NCBI GenBank assembly: GCA_021779655.1
Contig: JAJYAF010000114.1
Location: 1-6,944 of the forward strand
Reading direction: 5' to 3'
DNA: 6,944 bases
From: Pseudomonadota bacterium
GTDB lineage: Bacteria; Pseudomonadota; Alphaproteobacteria; Acetobacterales; Acetobacteraceae
Of this stretch, positions 1 to 6,011 are shown piece after piece (positions within the stretch are counted from its first letter, which is position 1; each line of letters opens with the position of its first letter). The notes beneath the pieces are model-generated. The model did no database searches and was not told where the DNA came from. It saw only the letters and a list, made by a program, of their open reading frames with translations. Position numbers and translations under genes: made by a program.

Positions 1-98
1 GCCTGCGGCTGGGGGATTTTCTGGCCACCCTGGCCGAGGCGGCGCGGGTTCTGTTGCCGGGGGCCGATCCGCGCGGCATCGCGCGTGCCGCGGAATAG
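1..98 (+). CDS. C-terminal end of an unidentified protein (5' end outside window)
   Basis: An open frame with codons starting at position 3 runs from the window edge to a TAG at 96-98. It encodes about 31 residues (starting LRLGDFLATLAEAARV, ending GIARAAE). The Ala/Leu/Arg-rich composition and GC-rich third positions fit a real coding end. There is too little sequence to name a family. The gene converges on the minus-strand small RNA whose terminator begins 27 bases downstream. That terminator hairpin could also help stop this transcript, although the T-run lies on the minus-strand side only. Confidence 0.5.
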   Translation, partial: LRLGDFLATLAEAARVLLPGADPRGIARAAE

Positions 99-124
99 CC
101 ATCCAGAGCAAAAATACCCAGAGC

Positions 125-152
125 AAAAAAAAGGCGGCGCCGAAGCGCCGCC
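125..152 (-). terminator. Intrinsic terminator of the small RNA
   Basis: The hairpin has a perfect 8-bp GC stem (133-140 with 145-152) and a tetraloop that reads UUCG on the minus strand, followed by a run of eight T on that strand. It forms the 3' end of the small RNA. On the plus strand the hairpin is not followed by a T-run. Confidence 0.85.
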
Positions 153-203
153 AAGTTTAGGGAGGAAACGTCCAAAAAAGTAGAGGAGCAAGCTCACTCT
201 ACG
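125..203 (-). ncRNA. mmgR: MmgR/suhB-type (alpha-r8) small regulatory RNA
   Basis: Read on the minus strand, this is a complete small-RNA gene of about 79 nt. A 5' hairpin (positions 202-180; arms GTAGAG and CTCTAC plus GAG/CTC, one bulged A) comes first. It is followed by a single-stranded stretch containing UUUCCUCCCUAAACUU (about 170-155), then a perfect 8-bp GGCGGCGC/GCGCCGCC stem with a UUCG loop (152-133) and eight U residues (132-125). From memory of the family, alphaproteobacterial MmgR (Rfam suhB) is about 77 nt with an invariant unpaired UUUCCUCCCU between two hairpins. In Sinorhizobium it limits polyhydroxybutyrate storage, apparently through phasin mRNAs. The core is complementary to Shine-Dalgarno sequences, so translational repression is the likely mode. 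A sigma70-like promoter sits at the correct distance for a start near 203. The family call rests on recalled consensus, not a covariance-model search. Confidence 0.82.
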
Positions 204-209
204 AAGTTC

Positions 210-237
210 ATTCTATCGTTCGCGGAAAAAAGCGCAA
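210..237 (-). promoter_or_regulatory. Sigma70-like promoter of the small RNA
   Basis: On the minus strand TTGCGC (237-232) is followed, after 16 bp, by TAGAAT (215-210). This predicts a start six or seven bases further on, at about 203, exactly one base before the first base of the 5' hairpin of the small RNA. The agreement between the predicted start and the structural boundary is the main support. Confidence 0.6.
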
Positions 238-256
238 CCAAAATTTTGCAGTGCAG

Positions 257-298
257 CATTGATTTTGTCGCGGGCGTCCAATTCTAGGCCAATCAATG
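257..298. repeat. 8-bp inverted repeat in the divergent promoter region
   Basis: CATTGATT (257-264) and AATCAATG (291-298) are perfect inverted copies separated by 26 bp. They lie between the divergent small-RNA and transglycosylase genes. The spacing is too wide for a single FNR-type box. It could be an operator bound by a looping or dimer-of-dimers regulator, or chance in a locally AT-richer stretch. Confidence 0.3.
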
Positions 299-395
299 AG
301 TTGCCGTTTTTCGTAGCCGCATCCGGTCATAAAAGACTACGTTACTGCTCCTAAACCTTATCTTTCGTTAACCGAACCGCGGTAGGCGCAGGCCA

Positions 396-1334
396 ATGCG
401 CGGTGGAAGTTCAACACTACCCAGGGTCGTGAGGACCGTTATGGCATGTGCCGCATTTGGCCTGGTTGCAGGGTCAGGGCACGTATCTGCCTTCGCGGAC
501 ATGGCAGGCGGCGGCATTTCTGGCGGGTTTTTTTCCGGAAGTTCTTTTGCCGACGCTCCTTTACCCCCCTTCTCTTTGGGAGAAGGTTTCGCCGCGGGGT
601 CTGCCACCCCGTTCTCGGCCGTAGCGCCTTCAGGGACCACCGGCGTCCCATCCGGCGTTCCACTGCCTGATTTCTGCGGCCCTGCCATCGCACAGGCGAA
701 TGCCAGCCATCATTTGCCTGCGGGGCTCCTGAACGCGATGGCCCAGGTGGAAAGCGGGCGGTCAAATGGGCAGGGCGGCAGGCTCACGGCCTGGCCCTGG
801 ACGATCGACGCGAATGGCGCCGGCTACATCTACCCCACGGAACAGGCGGCGGAGCGGGCGGCGGCCGCGTTTCAGGCCGCCGGCATCGCTTCGCTCGATA
901 TCGGCTGCCTGCAAGTCAATCTCGCCCAGCATCCAGATGCCTTCGCCAGCCTTGCCCAGGCGTTCGATCCCGTGGCCAACGCGGATTATGCGGCTGGTTT
1001 TCTGGTCAGCCTTGAGCGCAAATTCGGCAACTGGCCGCAGGCGGTCGCCGCCTATCACTCGCAGACCCCGGCGCTGGGCGGCCCTTACGTGGCGCGGGTG
1101 TTCGCCGAGTGGCATGGCCACGCCCCGGCAATGGCGCTGGCGGATGCCGCTCCCGCCTCCGGCACGGCACTGGCTGCGCCGATCTTTCCGCTGCCGCAAT
1201 CTGGGCTGGGCATGAATTCGCTCGTTCCACCCGCCCGGGTAATGCTGCAACCCGGCGCCCGGCTCACCGGTCGCAGCCTCGCTTCCTACCGCGCGGCACC
1301 GGTTCCCATCGCCTTAGCCCCACCGCAGGGCTGA
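396..1334 (+). CDS. Exported lytic transglycosylase (SLT-domain protein)
   Basis: The 312-residue protein should cleave peptidoglycan between N-acetylmuramic acid and N-acetylglucosamine in the periplasm. Residues 1-34 look like a signal peptide: basic start, hydrophobic core around VMACAAFGLVAG, likely cleavage after SAFA. Residues 35-92 are a Gly/Ala/Ser/Pro-rich linker. The catalytic domain spans about 94-240. VESGR carries the presumed acid/base Glu119, DIGCLQVN (168-175) matches the family's G-x-x-Q-[IV]-N motif, and AVAAYHSQTP (217-226) matches the AYN-type motif. The Ala/Pro-rich tail from about 245 has no recognised domain. The start at 396 has only a weak purine-rich site; the in-frame ATG at 441 would shorten the basic part of the signal. 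Similar proteins work as housekeeping wall enzymes or as VirB1-like helpers of envelope machines. No secretion or conjugation genes are visible here, so the specific role is open. Confidence 0.85.
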   Translation: MRGGSSTLPRVVRTVMACAAFGLVAGSGHVSAFADMAGGGISGGFFSGSSFADAPLPPFSLGEGFAAGSATPFSAVAPSGTTGVPSGVPLPDFCGPAIAQANASHHLPAGLLNAMAQVESGRSNGQGGRLTAWPWTIDANGAGYIYPTEQAAERAAAAFQAAGIASLDIGCLQVNLAQHPDAFASLAQAFDPVANADYAAGFLVSLERKFGNWPQAVAAYHSQTPALGGPYVARVFAEWHGHAPAMALADAAPASGTALAAPIFPLPQSGLGMNSLVPPARVMLQPGARLTGRSLASYRAAPVPIALAPPQG

Positions 1335-1370
1335 TCTAGCGCGCGAAACGTGATTGCCCGCTAAAATATT

Positions 1371-1391
1371 GGTTTGGAGTGCAGCCAAACC
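1371..1391. repeat. 7-bp hairpin between transglycosylase gene and tRNA
   Basis: GGTTTGG (1371-1377) and CCAAACC (1385-1391) form a perfect stem with a 7-nt loop. On the minus strand it is followed by AATATTTT, so it resembles a weak intrinsic terminator in that direction. No plus-strand T-run follows it. It could limit antisense transcription from the transposase remnant into the transglycosylase gene. Confidence 0.35.
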
Positions 1392-1453
1392 ACCCCGGGC
1401 TTTACGCCATTAGCGACGCCGCCTAGAACCCGTTGCGAGGGCCGGCGCAAGCA

Positions 1454-1546
1454 GGAGGGGTGGCCGAGAGGCTGAAGGCGGCGGTTTGCTAAACCGTTAT
1501 ACGCTGTCAAGGCGTATCGTGGGTTCGAATCCCATCCCCTCCGCCA
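1454..1546 (+). tRNA. serX: tRNA-Ser (anticodon GCU)
   Basis: This is a complete class II tRNA that reads AGC and AGU serine codons. The acceptor arms GGAGGGG (1454-1460) and CCCCTCC (1536-1542) pair perfectly, followed by discriminator G1543 and an encoded CCA (1544-1546). The anticodon loop TTGCTAA places GCT at 1488-1490 on a 5-bp stem. A long variable arm TACGC/GCGTA marks a serine tRNA. The T loop is TTCGAAT on a GTGGG/CCCAT stem with one G-U closing pair. The gene symbol is only a placeholder, since serine tRNA names vary between species. A transposase remnant begins about ten bases downstream, and the 3' ends of tRNA genes are common integration sites. Confidence 0.96.
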
Positions 1547-1555
1547 TGCGCCACC

Positions 1556-1800
1556 TGTGTCCGGTCCGGGCACATGGGCAACAGATTGTACCGGAGACAC
1601 GGGTTACGACCCGGGGCCAAACGGGTCGTCTGGGGGTTGCAGGGTCTTTTGCTCCAGGTCGATGAAGCCGAGATCGTAGCGCATGAAGCTGACGATCCAA
1701 ATGCCTTCGTCTACCTCTTTGATTCCCAGGCGCTGACCGGCGAGGACGGTTGAAACATTGACCTTTTTGCGGAGCATGCAGATCCGGCCGGCGTCTGTTG
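1556..1800 (-). mobile_element. 3' remnant of an IS481-type insertion sequence
   Basis: The stretch holds the end of an IS481-type transposase gene plus its trailing DNA up to about 1556, just beyond the tRNA. The trailing part contains GTCCGGT (about 1559-1565) and ACCGGAGAC (about 1590-1598), a partial inverted relation. Its unread minus-strand translation carries the phrase SGTICCPCARTGH, which I have seen downstream of related transposases. The 5' three quarters of the element are absent and no second terminal repeat could be located, so the exact limits are approximate. Confidence 0.6.
1604..1797 (-). pseudogene. IS481-family transposase, C-terminal fragment
   Basis: The minus-strand frame from about 1797 down to the stop at 1604 encodes about 63 residues matching the C-terminus of IS481-type transposases as I recall them: GRICMLRKKVNVSTVLAGQ, then GIKEVDEGIWIVSFMRYDLG, then a DPFGP end. 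An intact transposase is several hundred residues long and carries an N-terminal HTH and a DDE core, both missing here. The frame stays open upstream to 1852 (ATG), but residues before GRICM do not resemble the family, so the breakpoint is near 1797. It cannot transpose on its own. Confidence 0.7.
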
Positions 1801-2246
1801 CTCCGGTACTGTAGGCGTCAATCGCCCGGAGGTTATTTGCCGTCGAAACCATGGCGGCGGCAGCGGGTTTACGCGCGCCGGCTTCGCCACCGGCTTCGGC
1901 GATCCCTTCACGTACGCTGCAACCCTAGGCGACGGGGAACGCGATTTCGCATCCATGCCTGTTTCCTGCGCAACAGGTTGCGGGCGGTCGCCTTCACCCT
2001 TGCGGCGCGACGGCCGCCCGTGGCATCCCTTCCCTTCTGTCCGCTCTTCGGCCTTCTTCATGCCGATTTTTTGCGGGGCGATGATGCGAATGAATGAAAA
2101 AATTCAGCCCCTGTTGAGGGCAGCACGACCAGACCGAAACCCGCTACGGCCGTTTGGCCATTGCAGGTGTTTCGGGATTTTCGATCTTCGATGATCGGGC
2201 TTTACACGCCGTCCCGCCCGGTTTGTGGGCAAGCGGTTTCTAACCT
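1801..2246. other. About 450 bp with no recognisable gene
   Basis: Open frames cross the left three quarters of this stretch on both strands, but none is convincing. The longest (minus, 2061 to 1711) begins MKKAEERTEGKG, is very rich in Arg, Pro and Ser, has no Shine-Dalgarno sequence and runs into the transposase remnant in the wrong frame. No cobalamin riboswitch elements were seen ahead of cobQ: no B12-box-like GCCACTG and no matching receptor helices. The block may be debris of older insertions or the remains of a decayed gene beside the tRNA. Confidence 0.4.
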
Positions 2247-2276
2247 ATGGTCAGCCGGAATTTGTCCAGGGCGCCC

Positions 2277-3731
2277 ATGGCCGGTCTGATGTTGCAGGGC
2301 ACCGGTTCCGATGTCGGCAAATCGACGCTGGTGGCGGGGCTATGCCGCGCGCTCGTAAACCGGGGAATCAAGGTCCTTCCCTTCAAGCCGCAGAACATGT
2401 CGAACAACGCCGCCGTCACCGCCGATGGCGGCGAGATCGGACGCGCGCAGGCCGTGCAGGCGATCGCCGCGCGCGCCGAACCCCATACCGACATGAACCC
2501 CGTCCTGCTGAAGCCGCAGGCGGAGACGACGGCGCAACTCATCGTGCATGGCAAGGTGCGCGGGCAACTGGCGGCCGGGAATTTCATCGAAGGCCGCCGG
2601 GTATTGCTGGAGGAAGTGCTGGTGAGCTTTCATCGCCTGCAAACCAGATGCGACATGGTGATCGCCGAAGGCGCCGGCTCTCCCGCCGAGATCAATCTGC
2701 GCGAGGGCGATATCGCCAATATGGGCTTCGCCCGCGCGGTGAATATGCCGGTGGTGCTGGTCGGCGATATCGACCGCGGCGGGGTGATCGCGGCGATCGC
2801 CGGTACCAGAACCGTGCTCCATCCCGCCGATGCCGGCATGATCAAGGGCTTCATCGTCAACAAATTCCGCGGCGATCAGGCGTTGTTCGGAGAAGGCTAC
2901 CGCGCGATCGAGCGTCTCACCGGCTGGCGCGGGTTTGGCATCGTGCCGTGGCTCGCCGCTGCCCAGCGCCTGCCGAGCGAGGACGCGGTGGTTTTGCGCG
3001 AAGCCCTGCCCCGCGCCTCGGGACGCAGCCGTATCGCCTGCCCGGTCCTTCCTCATATCGCCAATTTCGACGATCTCGATCCGCTGCACGCCGAGCCGGA
3101 AGTGGAACTGGTCATGGTCCCGCCGGGAGAGCCGATTCCCGCGGATGCGACGCTCGTCGTACTTCCCGGCTCCAAGTCAACCATCGCCGACATGGCCTTT
3201 TTGCGGGCGCAGGGCTGGGACATCGACATTCTCGCCCATCATCGCAGGGGCGGTCTGCTGCTTGGCATCTGCGGCGGCTATCAGATGCTGGGCAGACGGA
3301 TCGTTGATCCCCTCGGCATCGAAGGGCCCGCGGCAAGCATCGCCGGCCTCGGCCTGCTCGATGTCGAGACGGTGCTGTCGGGACGCAAAACACTGCACCG
3401 GGTCTCGGGTGAAGCGCTGGGCACGCGGTTCACGGGCTATGAGATGCATATGGGCGGAACGGATGGGCCGGATGCCAGATCGCGCCCGTTCGCCCGGCTC
3501 GATGGCAATGCCGATGGCGCCATCAGCCGCGACGGGCGCATCTTCGGGACCTATTGCCATGGCATGCTCGCGGGCCCGGCGCTGCGCGGCGCGCTGCTGG
3601 CGCGGATCGGGGTTCAGAGCCAGGCGTTTGAGCAAACCAGGCTCGTCGATGCCGCGCTCGATGAAATCGCCGCCATGCTCGAACGCTGCTTAGATATCGA
3701 TGATCTGATCGCGCTCGCTCAAGCGCGGTGA
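2277..3731 (+). CDS. cobQ: Cobyric acid synthase CobQ/CbiP
   Basis: Using glutamine and ATP, this cytoplasmic enzyme amidates the b, d, e and g side chains of adenosyl-cobyrinic acid a,c-diamide to give adenosyl-cobyric acid in vitamin B12 synthesis. From the chosen start it has 484 residues, the usual length. The N-terminal ATP-binding domain opens with a P-loop-like GTGSDVGKST (8-17) and has KPQNMSNNA (38-46) and EGAGSPAEINL (131-141). The C-terminal class I glutamine amidotransferase domain has GICGGYQMLG with nucleophile Cys332, and TYCHGM with His428. The ATG at 2277 is preferred because AGGG lies five bases upstream and the protein then begins MAGLMLQGTGSDVGKS, like its relatives. The in-frame ATG at 2247 would add ten residues and has no ribosome site. 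All key residues are present and no other cobalamin gene is in view. Confidence 0.96.
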   Translation: MAGLMLQGTGSDVGKSTLVAGLCRALVNRGIKVLPFKPQNMSNNAAVTADGGEIGRAQAVQAIAARAEPHTDMNPVLLKPQAETTAQLIVHGKVRGQLAAGNFIEGRRVLLEEVLVSFHRLQTRCDMVIAEGAGSPAEINLREGDIANMGFARAVNMPVVLVGDIDRGGVIAAIAGTRTVLHPADAGMIKGFIVNKFRGDQALFGEGYRAIERLTGWRGFGIVPWLAAAQRLPSEDAVVLREALPRASGRSRIACPVLPHIANFDDLDPLHAEPEVELVMVPPGEPIPADATLVVLPGSKSTIADMAFLRAQGWDIDILAHHRRGGLLLGICGGYQMLGRRIVDPLGIEGPAASIAGLGLLDVETVLSGRKTLHRVSGEALGTRFTGYEMHMGGTDGPDARSRPFARLDGNADGAISRDGRIFGTYCHGMLAGPALRGALLARIGVQSQAFEQTRLVDAALDEIAAMLERCLDIDDLIALAQAR

Positions 3732-3904
3732 GCCGACCCTTTGCGCCTCTAAGGCATTGAAAGTGATGTGCCCCGGTGCCTTCCGGGACCATGCTGCATA
3801 GCCATCGGTAATTCAACGAGGGCAGGCCGGTTGATCGGGTTCTCGCTGCCCCTCCTAAATGGCCTAGTTGGTATGCCGATCCGTCTTCTGACATATTCCC
3901 GAGC
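3732..3904. other. Intergenic spacer between cobQ and the nitronate monooxygenase gene
   Basis: The 173-bp spacer holds two inverted repeats. CCCGG/CCGGG lies around 3773-3787 with a 6-nt loop, and GAGGGCAG (3818-3825) faces CTGCCCCTC (3846-3854) with one bulge. Neither is followed by a T-run, so termination after cobQ is uncertain. A weak promoter-like pair, TTGGTA (3868-3873) and CATATT (3892-3897) with an 18-bp spacer, would start RNA almost at the ATG at 3905. That gene lacks a Shine-Dalgarno sequence, so a leaderless transcript is possible. Confidence 0.3.
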
Positions 3905-4975
3905 ATGAAACCATCCCATGACCCCGTTCGGAAATTTTGCGACCGCTTCGGCTTGAAAGCGCCCATTCTATTGGCACCGATGGCCGGGGCCTGTCCGCCT
4001 TCGCTGTCGATCGCCATTGCCAATGCCGGCGGCCTTGGCGCCTGCGGCGTGCTAACGATGAAGCCGGACGAGATCACAGCCTGGGCGGAGGAATTTCGCC
4101 GCCACAGTGCGGAACTTTTCCAGCTCAATAATTGGATCCCCGACCCCGCACCCGTCCGCGACTCCCCCCGGGAATCCGCGATGCGCGAATTCCTGGCCCA
4201 ATGGGGACCAGCCGTGCCGCCGGAGGCCGGCGATGCGAGGCCACTTGAATTCGCGGCACAATTCGAGGCCATGCTCGCTGCGAAACCGCCAATCATTTCT
4301 TCGGTCATGGGCGTCTACCCGCCGGAAATGGTGCGTAAGCTGAAAGAGCACGGCATCGCCTGGTTTGCCAACATCTCCACGGTGGCAGAAGCCGAAGCGG
4401 CAGAGGCGGCGGGCGCCGACGTAATCGTGGCGCAAGGTGCCGAAGCGGGCGGTCATCGCGGCTGCTTCGATGCCGAGAGCGCCGAGCGTAGTATGACCGG
4501 GTTGTTTTCACTGCTGCCAGCCGTGGTGGATGCTGTCAGGTTGCCGGTCGTTGCCACCGGCGGAATTGCCGATGGCCGTGGGGTTGCGGCAGCCTTGATG
4601 CTCGGCGCCTGCGCCGTGCAGATCGGAACCGGTTTTCTGCGTTGCCCGGAAGCGAAAATTCCCTCCGCCTGGGCGAATGCGCTGGCCCGGACCCGACCGG
4701 ACGGCACCGTGATCAGCCGGGTATTCAGCGGCCGGGCCGGCCGCAGCATTGCGACCGGCTTCGTCAATGCCGCCACCGCACCAGGCGCGCCCCGGCCCGC
4801 GCCCTATCCCGTGCAGCGCGGTCTGACCGCGCTGATGCGAGCCGAAGGAGCCAGAACCAATGATCTTGATCGTCTCCAGGCGTGGGCCGGGCAATCCGCA
4901 TCATTGGCCCGAGCTCTGCCAGCCGCCGAATTGTACCGGCTGATCTGGCAGGAAGCGCTGGCACTGCTGGCCTGA
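3905..4975 (+). CDS. Nitronate monooxygenase (2-nitropropane dioxygenase family)
   Basis: The 356-residue FMN-dependent TIM-barrel enzyme is predicted to oxidise alkyl nitronates such as propionate-3-nitronate to carbonyl compounds with release of nitrite or nitrate. The N-terminal PILLAPMAGA (20-29) forms the first strand. AQGAEAGGHRG (176-186) holds the presumed catalytic base His184. ATGGIADGRG (217-226) and GTGFLRCPEA (241-250) are phosphate/FMN-binding segments, and SGRAGRS (275-281) is also typical. Length fits the family. The ATG at 3905 has no clear Shine-Dalgarno sequence but places the first barrel strand correctly. The next gene starts 28 bases after the stop, so it probably heads a three-gene unit. 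Family members include enzymes of unknown substrate, so the nitronate specificity is inferred from the family and not shown by the sequence. Confidence 0.9.
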   Translation: MKPSHDPVRKFCDRFGLKAPILLAPMAGACPPSLSIAIANAGGLGACGVLTMKPDEITAWAEEFRRHSAELFQLNNWIPDPAPVRDSPRESAMREFLAQWGPAVPPEAGDARPLEFAAQFEAMLAAKPPIISSVMGVYPPEMVRKLKEHGIAWFANISTVAEAEAAEAAGADVIVAQGAEAGGHRGCFDAESAERSMTGLFSLLPAVVDAVRLPVVATGGIADGRGVAAALMLGACAVQIGTGFLRCPEAKIPSAWANALARTRPDGTVISRVFSGRAGRSIATGFVNAATAPGAPRPAPYPVQRGLTALMRAEGARTNDLDRLQAWAGQSASLARALPAAELYRLIWQEALALLA

Positions 4976-5003
4976 GACGCTCAAGGATGAGGAAGAAATC
5001 GGA

Positions 5004-5369
5004 ATGAACCTCGCCCGTACTCCAGAACCTCCTTATTACGCCGTGATTTTCACCTCGATCAGATCGGCACAACACGCGGGGTACGAACGCACCGCCAAAG
5101 AGATGGCATCGCTCGCCGCCGCAATGCCCGGGTTTCTCGGAATGGATTCGGCAAGAGAGGATATCGGCATCACGGTTTCCTATTGGCGCAGCCTCGATGC
5201 CATCTTTCATTGGCGAAATCATGCCGACCATAAGATCGCGCAGCGGTTCGGGCGGGAAAAATGGTATGCGGCGTTTACGACGCGAATTTGCCTGGTGGAA
5301 CGCGCCTATTCCTTTGAGCAGGAAACACGGGATAAAAAGATAGGGGGTGTCGCGTCGTGCGGGGTCTGA
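5004..5369 (+). CDS. ABM-domain monooxygenase-like small protein
   Basis: The 121-residue protein matches the antibiotic biosynthesis monooxygenase (ABM) fold, a dimeric ferredoxin-like alpha/beta barrel. Family members oxidise aromatic substrates without a cofactor, degrade haem, or have no known activity. Visible marks are the first strand YYAVIFTSIR (11-20), MPGFLGMDSARED (41-53), ITVSYWRSLDAIFHWRNHAD (56-75) with the usual strand plus WR..H pattern, and the tail WYAAFTTRICLVERAYSF (87-104). A GAGGAAG site lies about eight bases before the ATG. It starts 28 bases after the nitronate monooxygenase and overlaps the following gene by 13 bases, so the three are probably co-transcribed and translationally coupled. 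The substrate is unknown. Confidence 0.82.
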   Translation: MNLARTPEPPYYAVIFTSIRSAQHAGYERTAKEMASLAAAMPGFLGMDSAREDIGITVSYWRSLDAIFHWRNHADHKIAQRFGREKWYAAFTTRICLVERAYSFEQETRDKKIGGVASCGV

Positions 5370-5926
5370 ATAAGCGCTCATCCGTGTTGCTCGTCATCGA
5401 TGTGCAGCGAGGCTTCGACCAGATGAGCCGCGACGGACTTCGCCGGAACAACTTGGGCGCCGAGAAGCGGATCGCCGCGTTGATCGACGCGGCCCGCAAC
5501 TCGAACTTGCCCATCATTCATATCCGTCATGAGGGAACAGCAGAAAGTTCCTATTTCAGGTCCGGAAGTTCCGGGTTCGAAGTGAAAGACGAGGCGTGCG
5601 AACATCCAGGTGAACCGGTACTTTTGAAACGGGTAAATAGCGCGTTCATCGGCACCGGTCTTGAGGAGAGGCTGCGATCCGCCGGCATCCATACGCTGAT
5701 CATCGTTGGGGCGACCACGAATCACTGCATAGAGACAACCACACGAATGGCCGGGAATCTCGGCTTCGATGTTCGCCTCGTCCGCGACGCCACCTGGACC
5801 TTCGATCGGACCGGGCCTGACGGTGACTTCCATTCGGCCGACGAAATTCACGCGATTAGCCTGGCCAATCTCAACGGCGAATTTGCTTCCATCGTCACCG
5901 CTGATCAGATTCTTGCTTCCCTGTAA
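5357..5926 (+). CDS. Isochorismatase-like cysteine hydrolase
   Basis: The 189-residue cytoplasmic hydrolase belongs to the isochorismatase superfamily, which includes nicotinamidases, N-carbamoyl amidases, ureidoacrylate and biuret hydrolases. The Asp-Lys-Cys triad is present as Asp15 (VLLVIDVQ), Lys91 (LLKRVNSAF) and Cys124 (TTNHCIETT), with the expected cis-peptide stretch GATT just before the cysteine. The start is GTG at 5357, preceded by AGGGGG nine bases upstream. The first in-frame ATG would delete Asp15, so it cannot be the start. The start overlaps the end of the ABM gene by 13 bases. Because the superfamily is broad, the substrate cannot be told. Amide or carbamoyl bond hydrolysis is more likely than isochorismate cleavage, since no siderophore genes are near. 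Confidence 0.9.
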   Translation: MRGLNKRSSVLLVIDVQRGFDQMSRDGLRRNNLGAEKRIAALIDAARNSNLPIIHIRHEGTAESSYFRSGSSGFEVKDEACEHPGEPVLLKRVNSAFIGTGLEERLRSAGIHTLIIVGATTNHCIETTTRMAGNLGFDVRLVRDATWTFDRTGPDGDFHSADEIHAISLANLNGEFASIVTADQILASL

Positions 5927-5936
5927 CTCGAGCAAG

Positions 5937-5980
5937 CCAATCATTGGGACAATGCGATTCAATGTCGTCGCCTATTGAAT
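5937..5980. repeat. Inverted repeats just downstream of the hydrolase gene
   Basis: CCAAT-C-ATTGG (5937-5947) is a short perfect palindrome. ATTCAAT (5957-5963) and ATTGAAT (5974-5980) are perfect inverted copies with a 10-bp spacer. They lie between the convergent hydrolase gene and the regulator remnant. Without a T-run they are poor intrinsic terminators. They could be weak transcript ends or unused operator sites. Confidence 0.3.
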
Positions 5981-6011
5981 GATCTCCTCTTGCGAACGTA
6001 AATATCCCGTC

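Noticed and set aside
1361..1700. Minus-strand frames across the tRNA containing GWDSNPRYA and GMGFEPTIR
   Set aside because: These are the well-known false peptides produced by translating the antisense of a serine tRNA. They are not genes.
2340..3089. 249-residue minus-strand open frame inside cobQ
   Set aside because: It is fully antisense to a clear CobQ and rich in His/Gly/Ala as expected of a shadow frame.
2225..3307. 360-residue plus-strand frame overlapping cobQ
   Set aside because: It is Arg/Gly/Pro-rich shadow translation of the cobQ reading frame with no domain similarity.
3523..4308. 261-residue minus-strand open frame
   Set aside because: It lies antisense to the end of cobQ, the spacer and the start of the nitronate monooxygenase gene, has no recognisable domain and mirrors their GC-biased codons.
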